Shown here piece by piece: positions 7,346-14,757 of a DNA stretch of 32,745 nt; positions within the stretch are counted from its first letter, which is position 1; every line of letters begins with the position of its first letter. Source of the stretch: a virus. A program made the translations under genes and the position numbers. Where the stretch lies: IMG/VR virus record IMGVR_UViG_3300025570_002156, positions 1 through 32,745 of that record, one strand, 5' to 3'. The notes beneath the pieces are model-generated. The model had not been told where the DNA came from. It ran no database searches and saw only the letters and a program-made list of their open reading frames with translations.

Positions 7346-7909
7346 TTACCATTGAACGGCTTTTAATTCTGCAACAGTAGTTGCGGCATCGATTGACCCA
7401 TTGGCTACTTTTTCTTTTGTAAATGCTTCTTTAAGGTGGGCAGTAACAGCATCAGATAGACCAATTATAGTTGGGGAATCGATTGTCATGAATGTTCCAT
7501 TGCCTAGTTTCCAATCCGTAGTAAATGCGGCATCTTCTTTTGCCAAGAATCTTGCTTGATAAATTCTCTCAACTGTAAACCTATCGGTTCTTACGTCAAG
7601 TCCGTTCCAAACTATACCTCCAACCTCAAAATCATATCTTCTTTCTGCGAAATGATCTCTAAGAATCTCTTTACCTGCATCAAGATCGGCACTGTTGTCT
7701 ATTTTTTCATCAATAAAGCTTCTTCTCATTTTTTGGAAGCCTTCTTCTTGTGTCAGTAGAATACCATCAATGATAAAGAATCTATCCTCACTTGCTTGCA
7801 CTGTGGCTGCATCTGCATCTGAAATTTCGCTGTAGTTTGGAGCCTCTGTTGGCTCTGTATCTACTATGTTAAAAATTGCCCCTCTTGGGCCTGTGATTGC
7901 GTATTTCAT
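7346..7909 (-). CDS. Tail-fibre-associated protein with DUF4376-like C-terminus
   Basis: 187 residues. The N-terminal part (MKYAITGPRGAIFNIVDTEP) resembles the short virion-anchoring or chaperone-like starts of phage fibre-assembly proteins. The C-terminal half (about 90-170) reads RRYDFEVGGIVWNGLDVRTD, then YQARFLAKED, a Trp-containing strand, then a helix LSDAVTAHLKEAFTKEK. That order matches DUF4376, a domain common in phage genes next to tail fibres. It lies between two LRR genes. Its product may assist or connect the LRR fibres, but this is inferred from position only. Confidence 0.55.
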   Translation of the reverse strand: MKYAITGPRGAIFNIVDTEPTEAPNYSEISDADAATVQASEDRFFIIDGILLTQEEGFQKMRRSFIDEKIDNSADLDAGKEILRDHFAERRYDFEVGGIVWNGLDVRTDRFTVERIYQARFLAKEDAAFTTDWKLGNGTFMTIDSPTIIGLSDAVTAHLKEAFTKEKVANGSIDAATTVAELKAVQW

Positions 7910-7933
7910 ATTGTTTTTTAGTTAAAATTTGTA

Positions 7934-8578
7934 TTATGGTATGTTAGGGTAGTTTGTCCATGCGGATACAGTCATTCCAGATCCTCCTTGGAATGTAGCA
8001 CTGTATTGACCAGTGACATCTGGTCCTTCGTAGATGTTGACAAGTGCTGTTGTTCCGTTTAAAGCATTTGTTCCGACCCATGATGCTGCTGGTGTGTTGG
8101 TGTAAAGAGCGGTGATGGAAGAGCAACCATTAAAAGCATTATCCCCAATACTCGTAACACTATTCCCAATAGTTAATGAACCATTTAAGCCAGTGCAAAA
8201 GAAAAAAGAAGCAAGCCCAATAGTCGTGACACTATCTGGTATCACTAATGAGCCAGTTAAGCCAAAGCAATAATCAAAAGCAAGACTCCCAATACTTGTG
8301 CAAGATGTGCCAATTACTAATCCTCTTAAAGAGGAGTCGTTCTGTTTCCAGTCAGCAGGAATATCTCCTTGGATTTGGTCCGTGTTACCAATAGCAGCAC
8401 CATCATCATAAACAACGGTAGGTGTACCACCACCACCACCAGCAATACTCTCCCATGCGCCATTTATTCTTGCTACTGGCTTACCCGCAGCAGCATCATA
8501 AGCAACAGTGCCATCTTTCGCATCTGGAAGATCTGCAATTGCATTAGCTGTTGGAGGAGTTTTCGCAGTGTGGCTCAT
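7934..8578 (-). CDS. BspA-like leucine-rich-repeat protein, copy 3
   Basis: 214 residues with the same three-part plan as its paralogues. The opening is SHTAKTPPTANAIADLP with DGTVAYDAA and INGAWESIAGGGG, and the linker is TDQIQGDIPADWKQNDSSLR. About three LRR_5 units follow, with Cys-flanking residues differing between units (AFDYCFGL, ASFFCTGL, AFNGCSSI). The tail ALYTNTPAASWVGTNALNG matches copy 2 and the end is WTNYPNIP. It is the first of the three copies to be transcribed. Its start codon shares a base with the stop of the upstream fibre gene (TAATG). Confidence 0.8.
   Translation of the reverse strand: MSHTAKTPPTANAIADLPDAKDGTVAYDAAAGKPVARINGAWESIAGGGGGTPTVVYDDGAAIGNTDQIQGDIPADWKQNDSSLRGLVIGTSCTSIGSLAFDYCFGLTGSLVIPDSVTTIGLASFFFCTGLNGSLTIGNSVTSIGDNAFNGCSSITALYTNTPAASWVGTNALNGTTALVNIYEGPDVTGQYSATFQGGSGMTVSAWTNYPNIP
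8143..8305. repeat. Tandem imperfect coding repeats (LRR units, copy 3)
   Basis: Three units of about 70 bp with cores near 8143, 8213 and 8288 encode the LRR_5 repeats of the overlapping gene. This is the shortest of the three arrays. Confidence 0.65.
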
Positions 8579-9162
8579 TATTGTATATAGTAACCAGATA
8601 CTCCATCACTGAATATAGAGATAGCTTCGTTTTGAGATGTTAAGGTATAACCGCTTACAAGACCATCACTTACAACACCGTCAATAGTGCAACCACTAGG
8701 AGGAAGAAGCAGAACATCGCAACTATTGCCTATTTTTTTGTGGACAGTAACAGCTTCATGTAGTGTTGGGTCGAGAAGATCAACCGCGATACAAGCTCCA
8801 CCTCCACCGCTACCGTTATCACCAAGATCTGTGTCATCGTAAAGGTGATGTGTGTGCTGTGGGATTTGTGTATAAGTTGGGGTGTCTACCGTGACAACGC
8901 TAAAATTAGCGGCACCTCCACCGCCTTGAGCTTCTTCCCAGGTTGCGTTTCCACCGCCATCTGCAGTGATAACGTAACCGCTTACGGCTGTCGCAGAATC
9001 AATATCACCAACCACATGTTGGTGACTTGCAGGAGCGTAGTTCCCAGACACAGCTTCAACACCAGATATACGAGATTCGATCTCTGATATATTGGTATTA
9101 TAATTGTTGCGGAATGTCAAGTGAGTTGATCCACTTGTGGGTATGAAAGGATTTAGTGCCAT
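8578..9162 (-). CDS. Tail fibre / virion appendage protein
   Basis: 194 residues of low-complexity, fibre-like composition. The start MALNPFIPTSGSTHLTFRNN and the helix ISEIESRISGVEAVSGNYAP resemble short trimerising fibre stems. The segment HQHVVGDIDSATAVSGYVIT, with ADGGGNATWEEA, is a common module of phage fibres (HxHxxxDI..., VLTADGxGxxxW). Glycine runs and a second His-rich patch, IPQHTHHLYDD, follow. The last part is beta-rich and could be a small head domain. Coupled by TAATG to LRR copy 3, which suggests they are made together and perhaps assemble together. Confidence 0.6.
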   Translation of the reverse strand: MALNPFIPTSGSTHLTFRNNYNTNISEIESRISGVEAVSGNYAPASHQHVVGDIDSATAVSGYVITADGGGNATWEEAQGGGGAANFSVVTVDTPTYTQIPQHTHHLYDDTDLGDNGSGGGGACIAVDLLDPTLHEAVTVHKKIGNSCDVLLLPPSGCTIDGVVSDGLVSGYTLTSQNEAISIFSDGVSGYYIQ

Positions 9163-9183
9163 TATTTTTTATTTTTAAATTTA

Positions 9184-9648
9184 TTAATCGAAGGTCGCAG
9201 CAAGCTCAATATAACCGTCTACTTTTTCTTGAGTCCAACCAAGATAAGCAACAGCACCAAGAAATAATGCATTGTCTCTTTTGAATACAGCAGCATGAGA
9301 CCAACCATCAATAACATTTTGGTCGCCACTGCCAGCAACAAAAGCATCTACAGCAGCACGATCAGCAGGGACCGTGTTGAGGGCTTGTTTGATCTGATAG
9401 TTTGTTACCTCGTTAATTACTTGAACAGGGACATCCTCAAGCTTCCAACCATAAGAATCAACAGTAAGTTCTCTAACATAACGCTGTCCTTCTGGGGCAT
9501 CATTTGGGACGGTAAGGTTTTCAACGTATTTGTAACCATCTGGTGTTTGCGGGGCCGCAGCTTCACGGGTAATAGATGACGGCAGACCATTCAAACTCTT
9601 ATAGCGGAGTTTAAGAGGGCTAAGGTTTATTAGTTGATAAGTTTTCAT
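9184..9648 (-). CDS. Fibre-associated protein with helical C-terminal domain
   Basis: 154 residues, not recognised as a named family. The N-terminal half is beta-rich, with TVPNDAPEGQRYVRELTVDS. The C-terminal half (about 80-150) is helical: VTNYQIKQALN, then WSHAAVFKRDNALFLGAVAYLGWTQEKVDGYIELA (split by short turns). This resembles the small helical domain often encoded beside phage tail fibres (VTxxQxxxAL...W..A..F.RxxxL...L...LGxTxxxxDxLF). It sits between two fibre-type genes. Role unknown; assembly or attachment is a guess from context. Confidence 0.4.
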   Translation of the reverse strand: MKTYQLINLSPLKLRYKSLNGLPSSITREAAAPQTPDGYKYVENLTVPNDAPEGQRYVRELTVDSYGWKLEDVPVQVINEVTNYQIKQALNTVPADRAAVDAFVAGSGDQNVIDGWSHAAVFKRDNALFLGAVAYLGWTQEKVDGYIELAATFD

Positions 9649-9660
9649 TTTAAAAAGTGT

Positions 9661-10089
9661 TTAGGTTGCTTGGCTAACATAAAGATAATTATCTGTACCG
9701 TCGTGATACCAACCAACAGAAGCCGCTCCAATGCCAGAGGCTGTAATCGAAGCTATATCTGCGAGATCGCCAGCAAGAACGTCATATGTGCTAGTGAATG
9801 TCCAGCCAGCTGTGTTGTCTTGCTCGACAAGAATCAGGCCAGAATCTCCAGACGCAGCGTTTGTAATGGAAAAGGTAGTTACGTCCTCGGTGAGGGTTGT
9901 TGTAGCATTACCTCCAAGGGATGTATCAAAAGCAAGTGAACCAGCTGAAGAACTTATTGGTTGTTGTAAGGTTTTATCCTCTAAGCCTCCAATTCTCGTC
10001 TCAGAATCAGCAAAGTTTGCATTCATCCCGCTGAGAACGTTCTCATGCGTAGTAACCCCTGTAGTAATTGAAATTTGATTTTGTGCCAT
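9661..10089 (-). CDS. Small virion/fibre-like protein
   Basis: 142 residues, no named family. It starts MAQNQISITTGVTTHENVLS, then a short heptad-like helix NANFADSETRIGGLEDKTLQ like the stalks of trimeric fibres. A beta-rich region with repeating T/S/A/G follows (GGNATTTLTEDVTTFSITNA), ending GWYHDGTDNYLYVSQAT. That ending is similar in type to fibre and head-fibre knob domains (WxxDGxxxYL). The gene lies in the minus-strand run of fibre genes, 12 nt after the previous stop. Structural role probable, exact location unknown. Confidence 0.45.
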   Translation of the reverse strand: MAQNQISITTGVTTHENVLSGMNANFADSETRIGGLEDKTLQQPISSSAGSLAFDTSLGGNATTTLTEDVTTFSITNAASGDSGLILVEQDNTAGWTFTSTYDVLAGDLADIASITASGIGAASVGWYHDGTDNYLYVSQAT

Positions 10090-10093
10090 GTTG

Positions 10094-10429
10094 TTAAGTT
10101 ATTGTTACGTTACCGTTTTCGTCCGTAGTCGTGGCTGGTTTTGCCGCCACCTTGGCAAAGATATTATCAAGATCTGATTGGCGACGACCACCTAGAACAT
10201 TGTTTAAATATATTAATGTTTGTTCGTTTATATCAAAAAGTTCGCCAGCATCTTCACCAAGAGCGTCAAGAACTGCTTGCGGGTTTGGATCGCTCCATAT
10301 CATGTCCCAGCCTTCATGCCAGCATCTTATAATCTCATTAGCTAACGCGACATTGAGGTATTTAATCCTAGAGGCTTTTCTCTTTGGACTGTTTTGTGAT
10401 GGTTGTTGTATTTCGTTAAGTAAGCTCAT
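10094..10429 (-). CDS. Hypothetical phage protein
   Basis: 111 residues, not recognised. Mostly helical, with an aromatic patch ALANEIIRCWHEGWDMIWS (about 29-47) and a later segment LFDINEQTLIYLNNVLGGRR. The C-terminus is a disordered TTTDENGNVTIT. The order (helix, short loop naming an alanine-rich 'LDALGEDAGELF' stretch, helix) resembles small proteins found among marine phage tail genes, but I cannot name a function. It sits in tight series with the small genes on either side. Confidence 0.4.
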   Translation of the reverse strand: MSLLNEIQQPSQNSPKRKASRIKYLNVALANEIIRCWHEGWDMIWSDPNPQAVLDALGEDAGELFDINEQTLIYLNNVLGGRRQSDLDNIFAKVAAKPATTTDENGNVTIT

Positions 10430-10441
10430 TTTTGTTTTAAG

Positions 10442-10642
10442 TTATTCGGTAGGCCAAATAGATTCATTATTCCAAACATCTCCATTAACCCATAATGTTT
10501 CATCACCCTCAACCCAAAGGCAAGAATCTTGCCATGCGATAGAATCTTTCCAAAGATTAGAACAACAAACGAGTATAGAAGCAGTCTTAGTGCGAAGTCT
10601 GCTAAATACAGTGTTTAATCCTCGTATTGAGAGAGATTTCAT
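10442..10642 (-). CDS. Small tryptophan-periodic protein
   Basis: 66 residues, function unknown. After a basic N-terminus and a CC pair (26-27), six tryptophans fall at 31, 37, 43, 51, 57 and 63, with spacings of 6, 6, 8, 6, 6. Each is followed by short polar or acidic residues (LWVEGDETLWVNGDVW). Such regular spacing suggests a small repeating beta structure or turn motif and not random coding. It is packed 3 nt from the upstream stop in the fibre gene run, which supports a real gene. Confidence 0.45.
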   Translation of the reverse strand: MKSLSIRGLNTVFSRLRTKTASILVCCSNLWKDSIAWQDSCLWVEGDETLWVNGDVWNNESIWPTE

Positions 10643-10645
10643 TTT

Positions 10646-10897
10646 TTAGCTTGAGTAATAAAGGATTGCGTCTCCAGCAGTAAGTTCAATAGAAGTCCAA
10701 TCTCCAACGATTACATCGCCAAGAGCTATTGCTGCTCCGTCAAAATTTGATATGCTACCCACTGTTCCTGCACCAATAGTGCAATCATCAAGGGCATGAA
10801 TTGCCATGAAATTTCCAGTGTGGGTCCCTACCCCTACTCTTTCTCCTCCGTAGTGACCTACTTGTTTTAAAAGGGTTGATTGTGTTGATGTTGACAT
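10646..10897 (-). CDS. Small beta-rich virion-type protein
   Basis: 83 residues without a recognised family. Rich in Gly, Ala, Thr and Ile, with no charged catalytic pattern. The series CTIGAGTVGSISNFDGAAIA, then GDVIVGDWTSIELTAGDAIL, reads as alternating short strands, as in small decoration or fibre-tip proteins of phages. Starts after a 28-nt AT-rich gap. A structural guess only. Confidence 0.35.
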   Translation of the reverse strand: MSTSTQSTLLKQVGHYGGERVGVGTHTGNFMAIHALDDCTIGAGTVGSISNFDGAAIALGDVIVGDWTSIELTAGDAILYYSS

Positions 10898-10925
10898 ATA
10901 AATACATACACATCTAATCTATTTT

Positions 10926-11171
10926 TTACAAATATTTAAAGGAGATTCTTCCTACGTTTTTGTTTTCGTCAGAAATGAAACCAGACAATAATATACCCTT
11001 GTCACAAAAAGTAACAGATTTCATATCAAACAAATAAGCATCACCATTGCAATGCGCATCTAAGGCTTGCTGTCTTTGAGTGAACACGAAGTCTCCAATC
11101 TCGAAAACCTTATTTTCTAGGTGTTTTGTGGTCGAGTTTGTTCCTATTACTTTGAACTTGCAATTCTTCAC
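10926..11171 (-). CDS. Hypothetical protein
   Basis: 81 residues, not recognised. Beta-rich throughout (FKVIGTNSTTKHLENKVFEI, YLFDMKSVTFCDKGILLSGF). It opens with MKNCKFKVIG and ends NVGRISFKYL, possibly one small barrel. Its first 62 bp overlap the 3' end of the upstream gene in another frame. There is no later in-frame Met until about residue 51, so the long overlap is probably real. No functional claim. Confidence 0.35.
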   Translation of the reverse strand: MKNCKFKVIGTNSTTKHLENKVFEIGDFVFTQRQQALDAHCNGDAYLFDMKSVTFCDKGILLSGFISDENKNVGRISFKYL

Positions 11172-11685
11172 GGTGATTTAGTATGGATTCTTTAGTTAAA
11201 TACACAGAATCATAAGGTAGATCTTCATTTTCTTTGTAGGTCATGGCTTTTATATATCTTTTAAAAAATAACTTCATTGAATTTTTTTTGTTTTTTCTAT
11301 AAATTAAACCTTCTATGTTGTCTATAGAGAAGTAATTAATAGCATATAAGCAAAGAGAATAAAAGTTATGCCGCATTATATCTGCGGAAAGGTTGAGGTT
11401 TGTGTTGGGCATCGCAAAATACAAGTCAATGAAACCGCCCTTATCTTTTTTGAAAAAGGTAAAAAACAAATAATCTTCTTCGGATTTAGCCGTAATTGAT
11501 AATTGACATTTTTCTTTTAAGTGTTCAAGGAAGTTTTCGGACGCGATATCCCTGCAAGAAATAGAATAAAAATTATGAATTTGGTCGAATGGTGCCGAAT
11601 GTAAACAGTATTTTTTTATAATATTGTTTGATTCTTGATCGCCAAAATCAACGAGTTCTATTTTTGTGTTATTTGTTTTCGGCAT
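11110..11685 (-). CDS. Hypothetical protein, possibly GNAT-like
   Basis: 191 residues, not recognised with confidence. The middle is beta-rich (DYLFFTFFKKDKGGFIDLYF). It continues into helices and then NIEGLIYRKNKKNSMKLFFK followed by RYIKAMTYKENEDLPYDSVYL. The phrase 'NKxSxxxFKR...' after a strand is reminiscent of the C-terminal part of GNAT acetyltransferases. However, the acetyl-CoA loop (R/QxxGxG/A) is not visible. It overlaps the gene upstream by 17 bp and the gene downstream by 62 bp. Function left open. Confidence 0.35.
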   Translation of the reverse strand: MPKTNNTKIELVDFGDQESNNIIKKYCLHSAPFDQIHNFYSISCRDIASENFLEHLKEKCQLSITAKSEEDYLFFTFFKKDKGGFIDLYFAMPNTNLNLSADIMRHNFYSLCLYAINYFSIDNIEGLIYRKNKKNSMKLFFKRYIKAMTYKENEDLPYDSVYLTKESILNHREELQVQSNRNKLDHKTPRK

Positions 11686-11863
11686 TGAATATAACCTTTG
11701 AGCTTTTCACCGCACCAAGCTCATCCAAACAGTCTTCTTTTACAGACCCTTTTATTAAAGCGGCACAATCAACAGCCCAGGATTTGCCGTCTTGCAGTTT
11801 TGGGGAATAGCTTTGATGAAACCTGTTTTTCTTGTCATAAACTCTGTAGATGATGTTTTCCAT
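11669..11863 (-). CDS. Small hypothetical protein, first gene of the minus-strand run
   Basis: 64 residues from the second Met; an earlier ATG exists at 11869. I prefer 11863 because the -10 element TAATAT ends at 11870, so a transcript starting 6-7 nt later could not include the earlier ATG and would begin at about this one. The sequence YRVYDKKNRFHQSY then WAVDCAALIKGSVKEDC is compact and contains two Cys (residues 33 and 45 of this form), without a recognised family. It overlaps the next gene by 17 bp. Function unknown. Confidence 0.45.
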   Translation of the reverse strand: MENIIYRVYDKKNRFHQSYSPKLQDGKSWAVDCAALIKGSVKEDCLDELGAVKSSKVIFNAENK

Positions 11864-11869
11864 ATCCAT

Positions 11870-11898
11870 ATATTACGGCAAACAAATGGTTTGTCCAG
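11870..11898 (-). promoter_or_regulatory. Sigma-70-like promoter for the minus-strand run
   Basis: Minus strand: TGGACA (11893-11898), 17-nt spacer, TAATAT (11870-11875), then 6 nt to the ATG at 11863. It lies in the divergent region 11870-11979 between the fibre/LRR genes and the plus-strand tail tip genes. No comparable plus-strand promoter was found there. Confidence 0.55.
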
Positions 11899-11979
11899 TG
11901 TTTTTTTTAATTAACATTAATTAGGTGTTTAAAAATCAATAAAATGTCATAAAATAGGATAAGAAGTGTAACTTATTTC

Positions 11980-13755
11980 ATGGGAGAAGGATTAGATAAG
12001 ATAGCAAAATCTCTGTTGGATTTAGAGCCGACAGCTATTTTAGATTTGTTTTTGGTTTTCCCTGATGCTATTAAAAAACCAGAAACATCTTATGCTATAC
12101 ATAATGGGTCTAACTTTAAGAAGGGCGTGGTTTGGCAAGGCAGGGCTTATATGCCAATAGGTCTTGAGATAGAGGGTTTTGAAATCAATGCTGATGGAAG
12201 AGTTAATAGGCCCAAAATGAAAATATCAAACAAGGATTATTTTGTAACAAACCTTTTAAGGAAAAATGACGATTTTAAAAACGCCAGAATAACAAGAATA
12301 AGAACATTTGTTAAATTTCTTGACGACGAAAACTTTGACGGAGGAAACCCTTTCGGAAATTCAGACTCAACAGCCGAACTATCTAGGCAAACTTATATAG
12401 TTTCTCAAAAAGCGCAAGAGAATAAAATATATGTAGAGCTCGAGTTAACATCTCCGCTAGACTTAGACAACTTCGAAATAAACAGCAGAAGAATAATGGG
12501 GAAGTATTGCTATTGGCAATACAGGGGTATGGGATGTCAATACCAAGGCATTCCAGTACAGAAAGAAGATGGTAAGGCGTTTACAGATATAAACGGAAAT
12601 CAGATAAATGTTAAAGATGGATTTTCGTTCGGAAATGCACAAGATGAATATAACGACTCTAAGGATTACACAACTGGAGACTTGGTTTTTATAAAAAATA
12701 ACAGGGTAACAATAGAAGATCCTGGTTCCGTCGAAGATTCTCGACCTTTATTAAATTATTATATTGCAAAAACAGACGTTAGGGGTTTGTCTCCAGATGA
12801 TAATCCTGAATTTTGGGACAAAGAAGGATGTAATAAAAAACTTTCCTCTTGTAAACTTAGATTCACTGAAGGTAGATCTGTGACAAGATTTTTGGCGCAA
12901 GAGCAAGTCTCATTAGGTACTTTAAATCTTATAAACTACAGCGATGAAAAGTTAAAAAGCTTTTATGAACCAGAAAATCAACTACCATTTTTGCAAGCCT
13001 TAAGTGGCAATAGGCCTTGGACAATGGCTTTTAATTTTAATGAAGACCTAATAGGCAGCAAGTCGTACACGGATATATTAAGCACTTCTAACGCAACAAG
13101 AGGTAGCTATAAAGGTCTTACACTCACTTATGTTTCTAAGTCTATTAGGGCTTACCTAAGAAAATATAACAATGGAACTACAACAAAAAGTCTAAAAATA
13201 ACCCCAGAAGATCAAGGCCAAAATAAATTAATAGTAAGAAGGGGCGAAGATGGTTATGGTTTCTCTTTATACAACCCCTATACAAAAGCAGAGAACTTTT
13301 CAACCTTACAATATACTGGGAAACTTTACGAACATTTTCATGTTTACAGCCAAAACGACGGACTGAGGGGAGCCTCTGAAGGCGTTTGTTTTTGGGACAG
13401 GTACCTAGAAAATAAAGAATTAGATCTTCTTTATAGACCTGTTGTTGGCGGCGGTTCAAGAATGAGACCTATAGAATACTTTAAAGATAGCGATATTCCA
13501 GAAGAGCGAGCTATACTAGACGGGCTTTTAGCGTGGTGGTCAGAACCATCCTCAGATGAAGATGGATTTATAGAGAAGATTATCGACCAGTCAACTCAGA
13601 AAAATGACTTAATATATAATGGTCCAGATCAAAAAGCAGCATCCGTGAATACTTACTCATACGCAGTAAACAAAAATGTCACTACACAAGAAGAAATATC
13701 ATTCTTACCATTTGGAGGCTTCCCTGGAACTGATGGTTTTGATTTCCAAAGATAA
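11980..13755 (+). CDS. Minor tail protein L-like, with inserted and appended binding domains
   Basis: 591 residues related to lambda gpL, a tail-tip protein that binds an iron-sulfur cluster. The first about 190 residues follow the gpL plan (YAIHNGSNFKKGVVWQGRAY, ELTSPLDLDNFEINSRRIMG). The cluster cysteines are probably C177 and C186 (CYWQYRGMGC), then C284 and C291 (GCNKKLSSCKLRF). Between the pairs an insert of about 97 residues looks like a small CBM5/12-type carbohydrate-binding module (YTTGDLVF ... YYIAKTD ... FW). Residues about 345-500 look like a LamG/concanavalin-like domain (GVCFWDRYLENKELDLLYR). Near the end GLLAWWSEPS resembles the start of another. First gene of the tail tip run. 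Confidence 0.7.
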   Translation: MGEGLDKIAKSLLDLEPTAILDLFLVFPDAIKKPETSYAIHNGSNFKKGVVWQGRAYMPIGLEIEGFEINADGRVNRPKMKISNKDYFVTNLLRKNDDFKNARITRIRTFVKFLDDENFDGGNPFGNSDSTAELSRQTYIVSQKAQENKIYVELELTSPLDLDNFEINSRRIMGKYCYWQYRGMGCQYQGIPVQKEDGKAFTDINGNQINVKDGFSFGNAQDEYNDSKDYTTGDLVFIKNNRVTIEDPGSVEDSRPLLNYYIAKTDVRGLSPDDNPEFWDKEGCNKKLSSCKLRFTEGRSVTRFLAQEQVSLGTLNLINYSDEKLKSFYEPENQLPFLQALSGNRPWTMAFNFNEDLIGSKSYTDILSTSNATRGSYKGLTLTYVSKSIRAYLRKYNNGTTTKSLKITPEDQGQNKLIVRRGEDGYGFSLYNPYTKAENFSTLQYTGKLYEHFHVYSQNDGLRGASEGVCFWDRYLENKELDLLYRPVVGGGSRMRPIEYFKDSDIPEERAILDGLLAWWSEPSSDEDGFIEKIIDQSTQKNDLIYNGPDQKAASVNTYSYAVNKNVTTQEEISFLPFGGFPGTDGFDFQR

Positions 13756-13763
13756 ACATAACA

Positions 13764-14168
13764 ATGAATAAAGAATCGTTAACTACCCAAGACCCGAAAA
13801 GCATACTGAACAAAATAGACGAGTGGTCTTTTTTAAATGTTTCTCAGGAAATATGCGGTTTTATTGGAGAGTCGGAAGGTAAATTTACTGTTTTTTTATG
13901 CGAGAATAAATCAACAACGCCAAGGGAAAGCTTTACAATAGACCCTTTAGAATATTTGCTTTTTCTAAAGCGTTATAAACCTGTCGCATTGTTTCATAGC
14001 CACGTATTCGGCAACGAAGAAGAGTCGGAAAAAGACGTATTGATGTCAGAGAACAGTTGTCTTCCATTTTTTATATACTCGTTGAATACTAAAAAATTCA
14101 ACTTTTACACGCCCAAAAAGTCTATTGCTGATGTAACAACAATAGATAAGTTCAAATTAATTAAATGA
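13764..14168 (+). CDS. Tail assembly protein K-like, JAMM peptidase domain only
   Basis: 134 residues. The metal-binding JAMM (Mov34/MPN) motif is complete: E29 (SQEICGF), then H78-S-H80 with S88 and D91 (HSHVFGNEEESEKD). This corresponds to ExnHxHx10D and would hold a zinc-dependent isopeptidase or peptidase site. Lambda gpK has this domain followed by an NlpC/P60 cell-wall peptidase. Here the second domain is absent and the gene stops after about 40 further residues. It lies between gpL and gpI as in lambda and overlaps gpI by ATGA. A role in tail tip maturation or passage of the cell wall is inferred from the family. Confidence 0.75.
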   Translation: MNKESLTTQDPKSILNKIDEWSFLNVSQEICGFIGESEGKFTVFLCENKSTTPRESFTIDPLEYLLFLKRYKPVALFHSHVFGNEEESEKDVLMSENSCLPFFIYSLNTKKFNFYTPKKSIADVTTIDKFKLIK

Positions 14169-14752
14169 CCAATATAAAACTATACGGCCTTTTGGCTGAT
14201 GAATTCGGGGATTGTTTTTCTATGGAGATAGACGAACCTAAAGATGTTTTTGACGCCATAGATGCAAACAGAAGTGGGTTCAAGAAAAGAATATTTGATT
14301 TGGGTTCTTCTGGTTTTCATTACTGCGTTATAGTTGATGGCGAAAAAATAGAAAACCCAAAAGAAATTTTAACAAAAAGAAAAGCAGAAACAATAGACCT
14401 TGTGCCTATTCTGTCAGGAGATGGGCCCCCGACTTGGATTGCTATTGCAATTGTTGTCGTTTCAACAGCGCTGCAAATAATCTTAGCTCCAGATCCGCCA
14501 AAGCCCCCAGAAATATCACAAACGGCAGCTGGTTTAGAAAAGTCATTTACATTTAGCAGTGTGCAAAACAGGGCGGCGCAAGGAACACCCGTGCCTGTTT
14601 GTTATGGTGAATTACTTATTGGCTCTGAGATAATACAAACATGCTTAAAGAGTTACCCTCAAAACCAAGAAACATTTAAATCGTTCAGAAGAAATCCTTT
14701 AAATGAACAGTCAGAAAAAACAGAAGCAGCAAGTCAAATAGCAAACCTATAA
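14165..14752 (+). CDS. Tail assembly protein I-like
   Basis: 195 residues matching lambda gpI in position and plan. An N-terminal ubiquitin-like region (IKLYGLLADEFGDCFSMEID) is followed by VIVDGEKIENPKEIL and a Gly/Pro turn (PILSGDGPPTW). A hydrophobic segment WIAIAIVVVSTALQIILAP (about 91-109) comes next. The tail contains AAQGTPVPVCYGELLIGSEI, the 'GxPVPVxYGxxxxGS' phrase shared by tail tip proteins of this group. It overlaps gpK by ATGA and ends 5 nt before gpJ. gpI is needed for tail tip assembly in lambda; the exact mechanism is not known from sequence. Confidence 0.75.
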   Translation: MTNIKLYGLLADEFGDCFSMEIDEPKDVFDAIDANRSGFKKRIFDLGSSGFHYCVIVDGEKIENPKEILTKRKAETIDLVPILSGDGPPTWIAIAIVVVSTALQIILAPDPPKPPEISQTAAGLEKSFTFSSVQNRAAQGTPVPVCYGELLIGSEIIQTCLKSYPQNQETFKSFRRNPLNEQSEKTEAASQIANL

Positions 14753-14757
14753 AATAG

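Noticed and set aside
5969-8305. A CRISPR-like array of regular repeats of about 70 bp
   Set aside because: The repeats are in frame, encode LRR_5 units, and differ at many positions; there are no unique spacers of constant length.
5754-8578. A diversity-generating retroelement acting on the LRR codons
   Set aside because: No reverse transcriptase or template repeat is in the window, and the variable codons are not restricted to adenine positions.
10131-10649. Plus-strand ORF of 172 residues opposite small tail genes
   Set aside because: It covers three coupled minus-strand genes antisense, and its composition looks like reversed coding.
11899-11979. Plus-strand promoter for the L-like gene
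   Set aside because: TAAAAT and TAACTT occur but no matching -35 at 16-18 nt; not enough to annotate.
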